Below, in pieces: positions 9,717-19,049 of a stretch of 64,000 bases of DNA. Made by a program: the position numbers and the translations under genes. The DNA is taken from the NCBI GenBank assembly GCA_965230185.1, contig OZ245995.1, positions 2,294,001-2,358,000 of the forward strand, read 5' to 3'. How positions within the stretch are numbered: the first letter of the stretch is position 1; every line of letters begins with the position of its first letter. A model generated the notes under the pieces. The model was not told where the DNA came from. It made no database searches and saw only the letters and a program-made list of their open reading frames with translations. Origin of the DNA: Motiliproteus sp965230185. GTDB taxonomy: Bacteria; Pseudomonadota; Gammaproteobacteria; Pseudomonadales; Balneatricaceae.

Positions 9717-10062
9717 ACAGGCCTCCTGTAACTGCTGTTAGACCGCGTCCCGGGGGGAATTGTCCAATTTTGTGGTGAGTTGATATTTATATAAGTGCTG
9801 GCTGATGTCGTATCGCTATTAATGTAGGAAACTACCGCGGCCCCTGGTTTGCCTCGGGTCGCCACACTGTCGGGTGGCGTTTCGTCAGACACAGGCGCCG
9901 GTCAGCCAGACCGATCCGGAAAGAAATGCGGATCCTGCGTGGATAGCACCTTGATGATATATATTTCATGATTGTTGGATGTCAAACAATTCGTGCGTTA
10001 TGATGCTATAAAAAGTGCACTATAGTGCTTTTGTTCTCAGGGTGGTATTTGCGGACCAGCTT
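9717..10062. other. Divergent intergenic region
   Basis: About 345 bases between the binding-protein gene (leftward) and the σ54 activator gene (rightward). It holds a σ70-type promoter and a palindrome described separately; no further gene is seen. Confidence 0.5.
9975..10028 (+). promoter_or_regulatory. Candidate σ70 promoter and palindrome of the σ54 activator gene
   Basis: TTGGAT (9975-9980), 18 bases, TATGAT (9999-10004) form a fair σ70 promoter. The predicted transcript start near 10012 is followed at once by GCACTATAGTGC (10017-10028), a perfect 12-base palindrome suited to an operator. The promoter position favours the ATG at 10063 over a GTG at 10015, which would be nearly leaderless. 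Confidence 0.45.
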
Positions 10063-11121
10063 ATGACTTCAAGCAAACAGCTATCGAGCTCCTGCCCTCA
10101 GGAAGCCGTCGGTGTGAGCCGGATCTGGCGCCGGACCATGAAGATGGTGCGCAAGATCGCACCGCTGGAGGTTCCGGTACTGATCACCGGTAACAGCGGC
10201 GCCGGGAAAGAGGTGATCGCCCAGACTCTGCACCAGCTGAGTCCGCGCTCCGAAGGGCCGTTTATACCCCTGAACTGTGGCCTGTTGCAGAATAATCTGC
10301 TGGAAAGTGAGTTGTTCGGGCACTGTAAAGGAGCCTTTACAGGAGCCACTGCCAATAAGGAAGGGCTGTGTCAGGTCGCTACCGAAGGAACCCTGTTCCT
10401 TGATGAGATTGGTGAACTGCCGGCCTCGAGTCAGGCGATGCTGTTGCGATTGCTGGAAACCGGTGAGTACCGGCCGCTGGGAAGTACCACTATCAAACGA
10501 GCCAGTGCCAGGATCATTGCCGCAACCAATCGCAATCTGGAGCGGATGATCGCCGAAGGGCGTTTCCGCCAGGATCTTTATTACCGACTGAATGTACTCT
10601 CGGTTCACGTCCCTCCGCTCAACAGTCGCAAGGAAGATATTCCCCTGCTGATCGAACATTTCCTCCAGCGTGGCGATCCGGGCGCTCTCGCACGCAGGTT
10701 TACGCCGGCAGCGATGGAGCGCCTGCGGGCCTACAACTGGCCGGGCAATGTGCGTGAGCTGAAAAATGTGGTGGAGCGGATGCGAGTGCTCTGTGACGGC
10801 TCGGAGATCGGCGAGGAAGCCGTCCGGTCCACCATCTCCACGGCGCCATTGCCGGGGGATTCGGAGGTTGTCGATCTGCAGGAAAGTTGCCCGCAGGAAC
10901 GCGTGACTCAGCAAGGCTCTCTGCAGGAAAACCCTCAGCAGGACAACGGCGACCTGAAACAGTCTTTTGATACGGTTGAACCGCTGGCAAAGATGGAACT
11001 GCTGTATGTGCAGTGGGCGCTGGACCAGTACGAGGGCAACGTTTCCGATGCGGCGCGGGCTCTCGGTGTCGCTCGCTCGACCATCTACCGTATTCTGCAG
11101 CGGGCCACGGAGGCATCCTGA
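10063..11121 (+). CDS. σ54-dependent activator without sensory domain
   Basis: A 352-residue bacterial enhancer-binding protein. The AAA+ domain starts almost at the N-terminus: Walker A GNSGAGK at 43-49, the σ54-contacting loop GAFTGA at 90-95, Walker B TLFLDEIGELP, and the arginine-finger region FRQDLYYRLNVL. A linker rich in Gln and Glu leads to a Fis-like helix-turn-helix at the C-terminus (NVSDAARALGVARSTIYRIL). No receiver, PAS, GAF or V4R domain precedes the ATPase, so activity is probably set by its own expression or by a partner protein. It lies upstream of an aryl-CoA ligase and TRAP operon with a σ54-type promoter and two palindromes, its likely target. Confidence 0.9.
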   Translation: MTSSKQLSSSCPQEAVGVSRIWRRTMKMVRKIAPLEVPVLITGNSGAGKEVIAQTLHQLSPRSEGPFIPLNCGLLQNNLLESELFGHCKGAFTGATANKEGLCQVATEGTLFLDEIGELPASSQAMLLRLLETGEYRPLGSTTIKRASARIIAATNRNLERMIAEGRFRQDLYYRLNVLSVHVPPLNSRKEDIPLLIEHFLQRGDPGALARRFTPAAMERLRAYNWPGNVRELKNVVERMRVLCDGSEIGEEAVRSTISTAPLPGDSEVVDLQESCPQERVTQQGSLQENPQQDNGDLKQSFDTVEPLAKMELLYVQWALDQYEGNVSDAARALGVARSTIYRILQRATEAS

Positions 11122-11268
11122 TTTTCGCTGATCGCCGTTGGTCGGATTTTCTTTGTTCGCTTGCATCTCCCCCCTTCTTTGCCAGCCCGTGCACCGTTCT
11201 GAAAGCGTTAAGCCCTGCGTCTGCCTCCCGTGGAATGCCCGGAGCCGGGTGAAAGGGACTGAACCTCG

Positions 11269-11285
11269 TGTTGCATCCTGCAACA
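11269..11285. promoter_or_regulatory. Upstream activator palindrome 1
   Basis: TGTTGCA, three bases, TGCAACA: a perfect inverted repeat. The same arms and spacing recur at 11367-11383. It lies about 220 bases upstream of the predicted transcript start, a normal distance for enhancer-binding proteins that act by looping. Confidence 0.65.
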
Positions 11286-11366
11286 GTGATTCGATCTGCA
11301 TCAATGGGTGATAACCGTCTGAAATAAAGCCTTATTAACTGTATGGATAAGGGGGCGTTCCCTGCC

Positions 11367-11383
11367 TGTTGCAGACTGCAACA
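11367..11383. promoter_or_regulatory. Upstream activator palindrome 2
   Basis: TGTTGCA, three bases, TGCAACA again; the symmetry extends one base on each side (11366-11384). It lies 98 bases from palindrome 1, centre to centre, and about 100 bases from the -24 element. A half-site TGTTGCAA follows at 11393-11400. Confidence 0.65.
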
Positions 11384-11471
11384 GCCCGGCAGTGTTGCAA
11401 GTCAGGGAGCTTAAAATAGAAATGAGACGCTATCTGATTGTTAATTAAGGGTATATTTTGGTTTAAGAAAA

Positions 11472-11488
11472 TTGGCCTGATTTCTGCG
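11472..11488 (+). promoter_or_regulatory. σ54-type (-24/-12) promoter
   Basis: TTGGCCTGATTTCTGCG has the invariant GG and GC of a σ54 promoter with exactly ten bases between them (GG 11474-11475, GC 11486-11487). Transcription would begin near 11499, some 60 bases before the ligase start, and the σ54 activator is encoded just upstream. Confidence 0.6.
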
Positions 11489-11557
11489 TTATACCTCATA
11501 CAACTGCCATCAAAGAGCAAGGGTATGAAACAACCGCAACAGTACGTGGAAGGGGCT

Positions 11558-13132
11558 ATGAACGCCGTCGATGAAATTCTGGGTCCGGCGCTGGCCAGGG
11601 GGCTCGGGCAGACCACCGCTGTCATCGAGGAAGGGCGTTCACTCAGCTATGAGCAACTCAATGCTCTGGTCAATCGGTACGGCAATGGACTTCGGGAACT
11701 GGGCGTGGGTCCGGAAGACCGGGTGTTGTTTCTCACCGATGACAGCGCAGATCTGGCGGCGGCTTATCTGGCGACAATCAGGATCGGTGGGGTGGCTGTG
11801 GCTTACAACGTTCGGGCCTCAGCGCAGGACCTGCTCTTTGTTATCCGGGAAACCCGTTGCCGGGTGCTGTTTGTCGGCGCTGAATTTCTGTCGCTCTATA
11901 AAGAGGTGGAACCGCTGCTGGAACAGCCGCCGGCTCTGTTGGTCGATGGCGACAGCAGCGAGTCCTGTTCGCGGATGCAGGATCTGCCGGTCGGGCAGTC
12001 CGACCAGCTGCAACAGGCCCTGATGTCCCCGGACGATATGGCCTTCTGGGTTTATTCCTCGGGAACCACCGGTAAGCCCAAAGCCGCCGTACATCTGCAC
12101 CACAATGTGATGATCGCCGACCTTCATCTGCGGGAGAATCTGGGGGTACAGTCGGGGGATAAGCTGTACTGCACATCGAAAATGTTCTTCGCCTATGCGC
12201 TGGGTCATATCCTGCTGGGGGGCTTACGCAGCTGTGCAACGCTGATTCTGGCCCGCGGCTGGCCCGATGCCGAGCTGGTGGCCGGGGTGGTTGAGCGCCA
12301 TCAGCCGGACCTGGTGTTCAGCGTGCCCACCTTCTACCGAAACCTGCTGCGCGATGGTGTTGCCGACAGCGCACCGTTTCGCAAAGTTCGCCATTACGTC
12401 TCTGCCGGAGAAAAACTTCCCCTGAGCGTTTATCAGCAGTGGCAGCAGGTTACCGGTCGCCCGATTCTGGAAGGCATCGGCACTTCCGAAACCCTGTTTC
12501 TGTTTATCGTCAATACGCCCGACCAGTACCGCCCCGGTTCCAATGGCAGGCTGGTGCCCTGGGCGGAGCTGCGCCTGCTGGACGACCGTGAATGTCCGGT
12601 GACCGAACCCGACACCCCGGGTGTCGCCTGGATACGCATGGCTTCGGTGTGTGACCGTTACTGGAATCGCCAGGATCAGTCCCGTGCCGCCTTCCAGGGC
12701 ATCTGGTATCGCACCGGGGATGTATTCACCCGGGATGCCGAGGGATGGTTCTGTCATCAGGGCCGTTCCGATCACATGCTGAAGATTTCCGGTCAGTGGG
12801 TCAGCCCCACTGAGATTGAGGACTGTGCGCTCACCCTGCCACAAGTCAGTGAGGCCGCGGCAGTCGGTATCCCCAATGCGGACGGTCTGGTGCGGGCGGC
12901 ACTCTTTGTGGTGCCCGAGCAGTACCCGGCTGCAGAGGGGCTCGATGAAATCATACGCTGCATCCTGCGCGATCGGTTATCGATCTATAAGTGCCCGCGG
13001 ACGGTGCATTTTGTCGAGGAGATCCCACGCACCGCCACCGGCAAGATGCAGAAATTCAAACTTCGCCAGCTGCTGGAAGGACAGCCGCTTGAAGGCCTTC
13101 CGGAGGAAGCTCCGGCCCGGCTGTCGGGCTGA
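11558..13132 (+). CDS. Benzoate-CoA ligase family protein (aryl-CoA ligase)
   Basis: A 524-residue adenylate-forming enzyme that would activate an aromatic carboxylate to its CoA thioester via an acyl-AMP. Visible motifs: the P-loop YSSGTTGKPKAA near 166-177, EGIGTSETLF, the YRTGD motif, the hinge region KISGQWVSPTEIE, and the C-terminal catalytic lysine in RTATGKMQ (about residue 496). Length and layout fit the benzoate/4-hydroxybenzoate/2-aminobenzoate-CoA ligases. The ATG at 11558 is chosen because GGAAGGGG lies just before it and family proteins begin there; an in-frame ATG at 11525 is weaker. TRAP transporter genes follow. No ring-cleaving enzymes are nearby, so the true substrate is uncertain. 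Confidence 0.85.
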   Translation: MNAVDEILGPALARGLGQTTAVIEEGRSLSYEQLNALVNRYGNGLRELGVGPEDRVLFLTDDSADLAAAYLATIRIGGVAVAYNVRASAQDLLFVIRETRCRVLFVGAEFLSLYKEVEPLLEQPPALLVDGDSSESCSRMQDLPVGQSDQLQQALMSPDDMAFWVYSSGTTGKPKAAVHLHHNVMIADLHLRENLGVQSGDKLYCTSKMFFAYALGHILLGGLRSCATLILARGWPDAELVAGVVERHQPDLVFSVPTFYRNLLRDGVADSAPFRKVRHYVSAGEKLPLSVYQQWQQVTGRPILEGIGTSETLFLFIVNTPDQYRPGSNGRLVPWAELRLLDDRECPVTEPDTPGVAWIRMASVCDRYWNRQDQSRAAFQGIWYRTGDVFTRDAEGWFCHQGRSDHMLKISGQWVSPTEIEDCALTLPQVSEAAAVGIPNADGLVRAALFVVPEQYPAAEGLDEIIRCILRDRLSIYKCPRTVHFVEEIPRTATGKMQKFKLRQLLEGQPLEGLPEEAPARLSG

Positions 13133-13211
13133 GCAGGATCATTTATTCCGTAGCAGCAAACCGCAGTAACCATTCGTATCCGTACCAAGTAAACCTTTAA
13201 GGGAAACGAGC

Positions 13212-14258
13212 ATGAGAACTCTGATAAAAAGTACCCTGGTTAACATCACGGCAATCGCGGCCCTCAGCGGGCTCGGGGCCTCCGTTGCAAGCGCCGCCGA
13301 GGTGACATTGAAAGTGCATCACTTTCTGCCACCCCAGGCTCCGGCCCATGCGAAATTCATTAAACCCTGGGCAGACAGGGTAATGAAAGAGTCTGAGGGC
13401 CGCATCGAAGTACAGATCTATCCCGCTATGCAGCTGGGGGGAAAGCCGCCTCAGCTGTTTGATCAGGTCCGCAGTGGCGTGGCCGATGTGGTGTGGACTG
13501 TGCCGGGATATACCCGCGGTCGTTTCCCGATCACTGCGGTATTTGAACTGCCTTTTGTGTCGGGTACGGCTGAAGCCACCAGTCAGGCCGCCTGGGACTT
13601 CTATGGCAAGTACCTTCAGCAGGAGTATGCCGAAGTGCATCCATTGCTGCTGCATACTCACGCCGGTGGTTCACTGCACCTGGTCGGAAAGCCCGTGCGC
13701 AAACTGGAAGACCTGAAGGGCATGAAGATCCGCACCCCGACCCAGTCCGCCACTGAACTGCTGAAGCTGGCCGGCGCCGTCCCGGTGGGGATGCCGGTAC
13801 CTAGCGTGCCCCAGGCCCTCTCCAAGAAGGTAGTGGATGGTGCCATGTTGCCCTATGAGGTGACCATGCCGCTCAAGGTGCATCAACTGGTGAAGTTTCA
13901 TACCGAAATGTCCGGCGGTCGCCAGGTGAACACCTCAGTATTTCTGTTCGCTATGAATAAGGCGAAATATGAAAGCTTACCCGACGACCTGAAACAGGTG
14001 ATCGACAATAATTCCGGTGCCGCCATCGCTAAGAATATCGGTGCCATCTGGGATCAGGTGGAACAACCGGGAAGAAGCGCCGCGAAAGCTCGCGGCAATC
14101 AGATTACCGTCCTGACGGCTGAGGAAGTCGCACGCTGGAAAGAGGCGACCCGGCCGGTTCTCGACAACTGGGTGAGCGCAATGAACGAGCGCGGGCTGCC
14201 GGGCCAGCAGATGCTGGAGGAGGCCAGCGGGCTGGTCACCAGATACAGCCAGCAGTAA
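13212..14258 (+). CDS. dctP: TRAP transporter periplasmic binding protein (DctP family)
   Basis: A 348-residue periplasmic protein with a clear signal peptide (cleavage after ASVASAA). The mature part shows TRAP DctP features: VKVHHFLPP-like start, LGGKPPQLFDQVRSGVADVVW, and GMKIRTPTQS with the Arg that anchors the carboxylate of the ligand. It captures an organic acid for the membrane subunits encoded next (dctQ, dctM). Coming after an aryl-CoA ligase gene in the same direction, the ligand is probably an aromatic acid. AAGGGAAACGAG precedes the ATG. Confidence 0.93.
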   Translation: MRTLIKSTLVNITAIAALSGLGASVASAAEVTLKVHHFLPPQAPAHAKFIKPWADRVMKESEGRIEVQIYPAMQLGGKPPQLFDQVRSGVADVVWTVPGYTRGRFPITAVFELPFVSGTAEATSQAAWDFYGKYLQQEYAEVHPLLLHTHAGGSLHLVGKPVRKLEDLKGMKIRTPTQSATELLKLAGAVPVGMPVPSVPQALSKKVVDGAMLPYEVTMPLKVHQLVKFHTEMSGGRQVNTSVFLFAMNKAKYESLPDDLKQVIDNNSGAAIAKNIGAIWDQVEQPGRSAAKARGNQITVLTAEEVARWKEATRPVLDNWVSAMNERGLPGQQMLEEASGLVTRYSQQ

Positions 14259-14377
14259 TCAGTTGTCCCTTTATTTGACACTACCCTGAAACAGCTCGCC
14301 GCCAGCGGGTCGCATCCGGCTGAGCATGGTCGGACTGCGATCGCTGGAGAGCACAGGGTGATCCGGAGGACAGAACT

Positions 14378-14926
14378 ATGGCGGACAGTGTTCAGACGAA
14401 AAAGACAGCCGGAGCTCTGACCCGGGGGCTGGAGCTGGCCTGCAACCTGTTTGCCACTGCCGGTGGGGTGGTGCTGGTCGGATTTGCACTGATGACCGTG
14501 GTCAGTGTGGCCCGGCGCTACCTGTTTGGGGAGCCGATTCCGGGGGATTTTGAGATGGTAGAGATCGGTTGTGCCATCGCCGTTTTTGCGTTTCTCCCCT
14601 ATTGCCAGTTACACCGGGGCAACGTGGTGGTGGATTTCTTCACGTTGCGGGCACCGATCAGGCTGCGCTCCGTGCTCGATGCGGCAGGGAGCCTGATTTA
14701 TGCAGCGATCGCCGGGTTGCTGATCTGGCGCCTCAGCCTCGGGGGCTACGACATGTGGCGTTATGGCGAACAGACCATGGTGCTGGGACTCTCCCGCTGG
14801 TGGGGGTTCGTGCCCATCGTGATCTCAACGGTCCTGCTCTGTCTGGTGTGCCTGTTTACCGCCTGGCGCAGCCTGCAGGAGAGCCGGTTACCGACAGTCA
14901 GTGGAGATAAACACCATGACCGATAG
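14378..14926 (+). CDS. dctQ: TRAP transporter small membrane subunit (DctQ)
   Basis: A 182-residue inner-membrane protein with four predicted hydrophobic helices, the standard small subunit of TRAP transporters. The signature around the second helix is present (RRYLFGEPIPGDFEMVEIG, then YCQLHRGNVVVDF). GGAGGA lies eight bases before the ATG. It overlaps the next gene by 11 bases, indicating translational coupling with the large permease subunit. Confidence 0.93.
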   Translation: MADSVQTKKTAGALTRGLELACNLFATAGGVVLVGFALMTVVSVARRYLFGEPIPGDFEMVEIGCAIAVFAFLPYCQLHRGNVVVDFFTLRAPIRLRSVLDAAGSLIYAAIAGLLIWRLSLGGYDMWRYGEQTMVLGLSRWWGFVPIVISTVLLCLVCLFTAWRSLQESRLPTVSGDKHHDR

Positions 14927-16352
14927 TACAGTACTGGAATCTCAACGGCGCTCGTCCATTCCGATGCTGTATCATCCCGGCACTCTGGTGATGGTTATCG
15001 GTGCTGTCGCTCTGGTTACGTTTGCCATCAACAGCAGTGGCGTCACCCTCGGCATTGCGATGTTCGGGGTGCTGATTGTGTTGATGGGACTGCGGGTGCC
15101 GATCGGCGTATCGATGCTGGTGACCGGCATGTCCGGCTACACGATGATCTCGGGCTGGGACCCGCTGATCAACTACCTCAACACCGCCGCCTACTGGCGT
15201 TTTACCACCTACGATCTTTCGGTGGTGCCGCTGTTCCTGCTGATGGGGCAATTTGCCAGCAAGGCGGGGCTGAGTCGTTCACTGTTCAACACCGCCAGTA
15301 TCTGGATCGGGCATCGACGCGGCGGCATGGCGATGGCGGCAGTGGGCGGCTGCGCCAGTTTTGGCGCGATCTGCGGTTCCTCTCTTGCTACCGCAGCCAC
15401 TATCGGACAGGTGGCACTGCCGGAGCTGCGCCGCTACAACTATTCCGGCGCCCTGGCGACCGGTGCCTTAGCCGCAGGGGGCACCCTCGGGATTCTGATC
15501 CCGCCGTCAGTGATCCTGGTGATATACGCGATCCTTACCGAGGGTAATATCGTCACCATGTTCCAGGCCGCCTTTATTCCCGGCTTTCTGGCAGCCTTCG
15601 GTTACCTGCTGACCATCGCCATCTATGTGCGCCTGGACCCGAAGGCGGGGCCGGCGGGGCCCGTCACCAGCTGGAAAGAGAAACTGTACAGCCTGAAAGA
15701 TGTCTGGGCTGTCACTCTGATTTTTATCGTGGTGATCGGCGGCATCTATATCGGCGTCTTTACCCCCACCGAAGCGGCAGCGGTCGGGGCGGTGGCCACG
15801 GGCGGGCTGGCAGTGATACACGGCGGCGTACGCTGGCAGGGAATGATGGAGTGCCTCCTCGGAACGGCCTCTGCAACCGCCATGATCTTCCTGATTCTGT
15901 TCGGAGCCGACCTGTTCAACGCCTTTCTGGCACTGACGCAGATGCCGGTCGAGGCCGCCGCTCAGATTGCCGCCAGCGGCCTGTCTCCCTATCTGGTACT
16001 GGCGGTGATGTTACTGCTGTACCTGATTTTTGGTTGCGTGATGGATTCCCTGTCCATGATCCTGTTATCGATACCGATCTTCTGGCCGATCATCGGCGGT
16101 CTGGATTTCGGCATGGATCCGGAAGAACTCAAAATCTGGTTCGGAATCATTGCGCTGATCGTGGTGGAAGTGGGTCTGATTACGCCACCGGTCGGAATGA
16201 ATGTGTTTATCATCAACAAGATGGCTGGAAATGTACCGATGATCGAGAGCTTCAAAGGGGTTATGCCGTTCCTTATCTCGGACATCATTCGGGTACTGAT
16301 TCTTATCGCTTTCCCGATTATCACGCTGTGGTTGCCCCGGGTGCTGGCCTAG
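14916..16352 (+). CDS. dctM: TRAP transporter large permease subunit (DctM)
   Basis: A 478-residue, roughly twelve-helix permease that uses a sodium gradient to import the substrate delivered by DctP. Typical segments: GVLIVLMGLRVPIGVSML near the start, GGCASFGAICGSSLATAATIG, GTLGILIPPSVILVIYAI and ITPPVGMNVFIIN. The ATG at 14916 follows GGAG; an upstream in-frame GTG at 14901 is less likely. It is the last gene of the ligase-dctPQM group. Confidence 0.95.
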   Translation: MTDSTVLESQRRSSIPMLYHPGTLVMVIGAVALVTFAINSSGVTLGIAMFGVLIVLMGLRVPIGVSMLVTGMSGYTMISGWDPLINYLNTAAYWRFTTYDLSVVPLFLLMGQFASKAGLSRSLFNTASIWIGHRRGGMAMAAVGGCASFGAICGSSLATAATIGQVALPELRRYNYSGALATGALAAGGTLGILIPPSVILVIYAILTEGNIVTMFQAAFIPGFLAAFGYLLTIAIYVRLDPKAGPAGPVTSWKEKLYSLKDVWAVTLIFIVVIGGIYIGVFTPTEAAAVGAVATGGLAVIHGGVRWQGMMECLLGTASATAMIFLILFGADLFNAFLALTQMPVEAAAQIAASGLSPYLVLAVMLLLYLIFGCVMDSLSMILLSIPIFWPIIGGLDFGMDPEELKIWFGIIALIVVEVGLITPPVGMNVFIINKMAGNVPMIESFKGVMPFLISDIIRVLILIAFPIITLWLPRVLA

Positions 16353-16843
16353 CCCGGCAGGCTGTTGAGACATGTTTTCTCGCCACTGCGGCCACCCAGA
16401 TAGTTTTTCGACACCTGCCAGCGGGCAGGGCTCGATCTGCCCGTCCGCCGCAGCCGCTTTAGCGGTCGGAGAAACGATCTGCCTCACTGCAGACAAGATG
16501 AATACCTTTCTGCCCCCGGAAGGTACTGTGCCCTGCTGTCTGCACAATCTGGGGCCGGGAAGCAGGGGAGACGGCGTATATTGCCTTTGATCCGGCACTG
16601 TCGAGGGGGCTTCCGGCGCTCTGCAGCCTGACTCCGTGTATGCTGTTGTCAGCCACTGCTCTGAATAACGTCAGAAATAACCGCCAGCAGCCTCGTGCAG
16701 GGTGTCGGGATTCACCGCCATTATCCGTGCGGTAGGGGGAGTTCCGGCATCCTTCTCAGAATGCTTCTTTTAGTGGAACTCGTTTTATTGAGCCACTCCG
16801 GGGCGGGCTGCTGAGTCAGGGCGTATTCGGGTTCTCCGGCTCC
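16353..16843. other. Intergenic, no gene recognised
   Basis: About 490 bases between dctM and the convergent MFS gene. Short open frames overlap on both strands but show no ribosome site or family. A GC-rich hairpin (GGGCAG and CTGCCC near 16422-16444) lacks a T-run. Confidence 0.45.
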
Positions 16844-18052
16844 TTATATGACCTGCTCTACGTCCCGATTTTCTGCCGGGCTGTGCTTTGGCTCCAATCT
16901 CATCAGCCGCACAATCAACAGGGCTCCTGCAGACATGATGACAGCGGAAAGATACAGACCCGCATTATAGTCACCCAGCGTCTGGGCCAGAATGCCGGTA
17001 CAGGTGGGGGCTATGATCTGGGCAATACCGTAGGCCAGGGTCATTCTGCCCATGAACTTTGCCGGATTACTCGGGTAAAAATGTCCGGCCATGGTCAGCA
17101 CCAGGCTGACACAGGCCACAAAGGTGCCGCCATACAGCAGGGCACTGAAGATCATGACTCCGAGATGCTGGCTGAAGGCCGGCAGAACGATACCCACTAT
17201 CTGCAGGTTGTAGGCCAGAAACAGGCTTTTCAGGTAGCCCAGCTTTCGTGCGACCCGATCCCAGAGCAGCGCCGCCGGAGTGGCCGCGATGCCGATCAGC
17301 ATAAAAATCAGCTGACCCTCACCCCGGAGCGACGGCAATTCCTCGATAATATCGACGATGAAGGTGGTGCTGACCACATAGCCGTAACCGGCACAGAAAT
17401 ATGCGCCCGCCATAATCAGGGTGTAGTTCTTTCCCGGTGGTCTGTCCGCGACAGGTTTTGCATCAGCGGCCTGCTGCCCGAGGTTCGGCTGAGGCATCCA
17501 GAGCCAGGCGGGGATACTGAAAAGCAGCGCCATAACCGAAAATCCGAGCCATTGATGCTGCCAGCCAGTGGAAACACTGAGCAGAAACTCAACCAGCAAT
17601 GCCGTAAAAATAATGCTGAAGCCAACTCCGGAAAAGTGGAATCCCAGTTCGCCCCGGTGGTGGTGTAGCAGCAGCCATCTGAGTATCAGTCCGGAGGCGA
17701 TAATCAAACCTGCTGAGGCGCATATACCCGCCAGAAACCGCAGAAGTGTCCAGATCAGGATATCTGTCGTCAGCGCCATCGCTGCGGCAGTGACCACCGT
17801 CAGAAGCAGATAGAGTCGATAGAGAACAAACTTCTGGCTCAGATTATTCAGCGAGGCCGCCAGCATAACCCCGGCCATGTAGCCGAGATAGTTAGCTGTC
17901 GCCAGCCAGCCCCCCGCCGCCTCTGACAGCCCTGTTTCGGCCTGCATAATCGGTAATAGTGATGTATAGGAGAAGCGGGCCACTCCGACGGTGACGATCA
18001 GACTGCAGATCCCGGCCAGGTATACCCTGGTTCTCGTAAGTCCCGATTGCAT
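16844..18052 (-). CDS. MFS transporter, YbfB/YjiJ family
   Basis: A 402-residue major facilitator permease with about twelve hydrophobic helices. The first helix ends in VGVARFSYTSLLPIMQ and the second begins GWLATANYLGYMAGVML, the hallmark of the YbfB/YjiJ group (ARF-Y-LLP, GYLAG-like). The substrate is unknown for the family; uptake or efflux cannot be decided from sequence. A LysR-type regulator gene is transcribed divergently about 100 bases away and is the likely controller. Confidence 0.85.
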   Translation of the reverse strand: MQSGLTRTRVYLAGICSLIVTVGVARFSYTSLLPIMQAETGLSEAAGGWLATANYLGYMAGVMLAASLNNLSQKFVLYRLYLLLTVVTAAAMALTTDILIWTLLRFLAGICASAGLIIASGLILRWLLLHHHRGELGFHFSGVGFSIIFTALLVEFLLSVSTGWQHQWLGFSVMALLFSIPAWLWMPQPNLGQQAADAKPVADRPPGKNYTLIMAGAYFCAGYGYVVSTTFIVDIIEELPSLRGEGQLIFMLIGIAATPAALLWDRVARKLGYLKSLFLAYNLQIVGIVLPAFSQHLGVMIFSALLYGGTFVACVSLVLTMAGHFYPSNPAKFMGRMTLAYGIAQIIAPTCTGILAQTLGDYNAGLYLSAVIMSAGALLIVRLMRLEPKHSPAENRDVEQVI

Positions 18053-18156
18053 CGCGCCTTCCCCCGAACTGTTATTACTGGCACTACAGTACTGCAGGAT
18101 GATAGTGTTAAAAAATCGAATTATTCAGAACTCAACGTTCAGAAATAGAGAAGTGT

Positions 18157-18996
18157 ATGGAGATCCTGAGTCTCAGGACATTCAAGGCGATTGTCGATGA
18201 AGGCGGTATAAAAGGGGCTTCAGAATCCCTGCATACCGTGCCCTCCAATATTTCCTCCCGGATTCAGAAGCTGGAGCAGGAACTGGACGTTGACCTGTTT
18301 CAGCTCGAAGGCCGTAAGCTCAGACTGACCCCCACAGGCCAGCTGCTATATGGCTATGCCAGTCAGATTCTCCAGCTGGAATACCGTGCTGCAACGGCAA
18401 TTGATCAGAGTAAAGGCAGTTATGAACTGCGCATCGGTACTCCCGAAACCTTCGCCGCCGTTCATCTCCCGAAGGCACTGAAACAGCTGAGGAGAAATAA
18501 CAGTAAGATCCGACCGAAAATACACACCGCCACCAGCGCTGAACTGACCGCCGGGGTGCTGAATAACAAGCTCGACTGCGCCTTTGTCGGCAGCGCGATG
18601 CGCCATGAGGACCTGCTGTCTGTTCCCGTGGTTGATGAGGAACTGGTGATTGTTGAGCCTGTCGACGGCCCCTACGAGCCGATACTGTTTGTCCGCGAAG
18701 AAGGGTGCGCCTACCGTAAATGTGCCCTGAGCTGGCAGCAGGAATCCGGCCGAAGCCATGAAGAGCTGATGTCGATGAGCAGCGTTGACGGCATCCTGGG
18801 CTGCATAGCCGCGGGACTCGGCTACACGGTTATCGGTAAGGATATGGTGATCAACAGCCGCTACGATTCTTCGCTGACCACCCACGGCGTCAGCACCGAA
18901 CAGAAAGCGGTTCATATCTCACTGATTTACAGGAAAGATAATCCGCTACAGGAGGGCATTCGTTCGCTGGCGGAACTGTTTCCCCTGAGTGCCTGA
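18157..18996 (+). CDS. LysR family transcriptional regulator
   Basis: A 279-residue LysR-type protein. The N-terminal winged helix-turn-helix is visible (FKAIVDEGGIKGASESLHTVPSNISSRIQKLEQEL followed by LFQLEGRKLRLTPTGQ), then a periplasmic-binding-protein-like effector domain. It is slightly shorter than the usual 300 residues. Placement divergent to the MFS gene fits the common pattern in which the regulator controls the transporter and itself. The ligand is unknown. Confidence 0.92.
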   Translation: MEILSLRTFKAIVDEGGIKGASESLHTVPSNISSRIQKLEQELDVDLFQLEGRKLRLTPTGQLLYGYASQILQLEYRAATAIDQSKGSYELRIGTPETFAAVHLPKALKQLRRNNSKIRPKIHTATSAELTAGVLNNKLDCAFVGSAMRHEDLLSVPVVDEELVIVEPVDGPYEPILFVREEGCAYRKCALSWQQESGRSHEELMSMSSVDGILGCIAAGLGYTVIGKDMVINSRYDSSLTTHGVSTEQKAVHISLIYRKDNPLQEGIRSLAELFPLSA

Positions 18997-19049
18997 ACAT
19001 CGGTTTTGACACCGGCTTGCCGAGCGGTCTTCCCGGGCTCCCGCAACAG

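Larger units (their letters stand above)
11122..11557. other. Regulatory intergenic region of the ligase/TRAP operon
   Basis: About 435 bases with no gene. They contain two palindromes of one design, a related half-site and a σ54-type promoter, each listed separately. Confidence 0.6.

Noticed and set aside
16422..16444. Terminator after dctM
   Set aside because: The hairpin is GC-rich but lacks a T-run and lies about 70 bases beyond the stop; kept only as a note.
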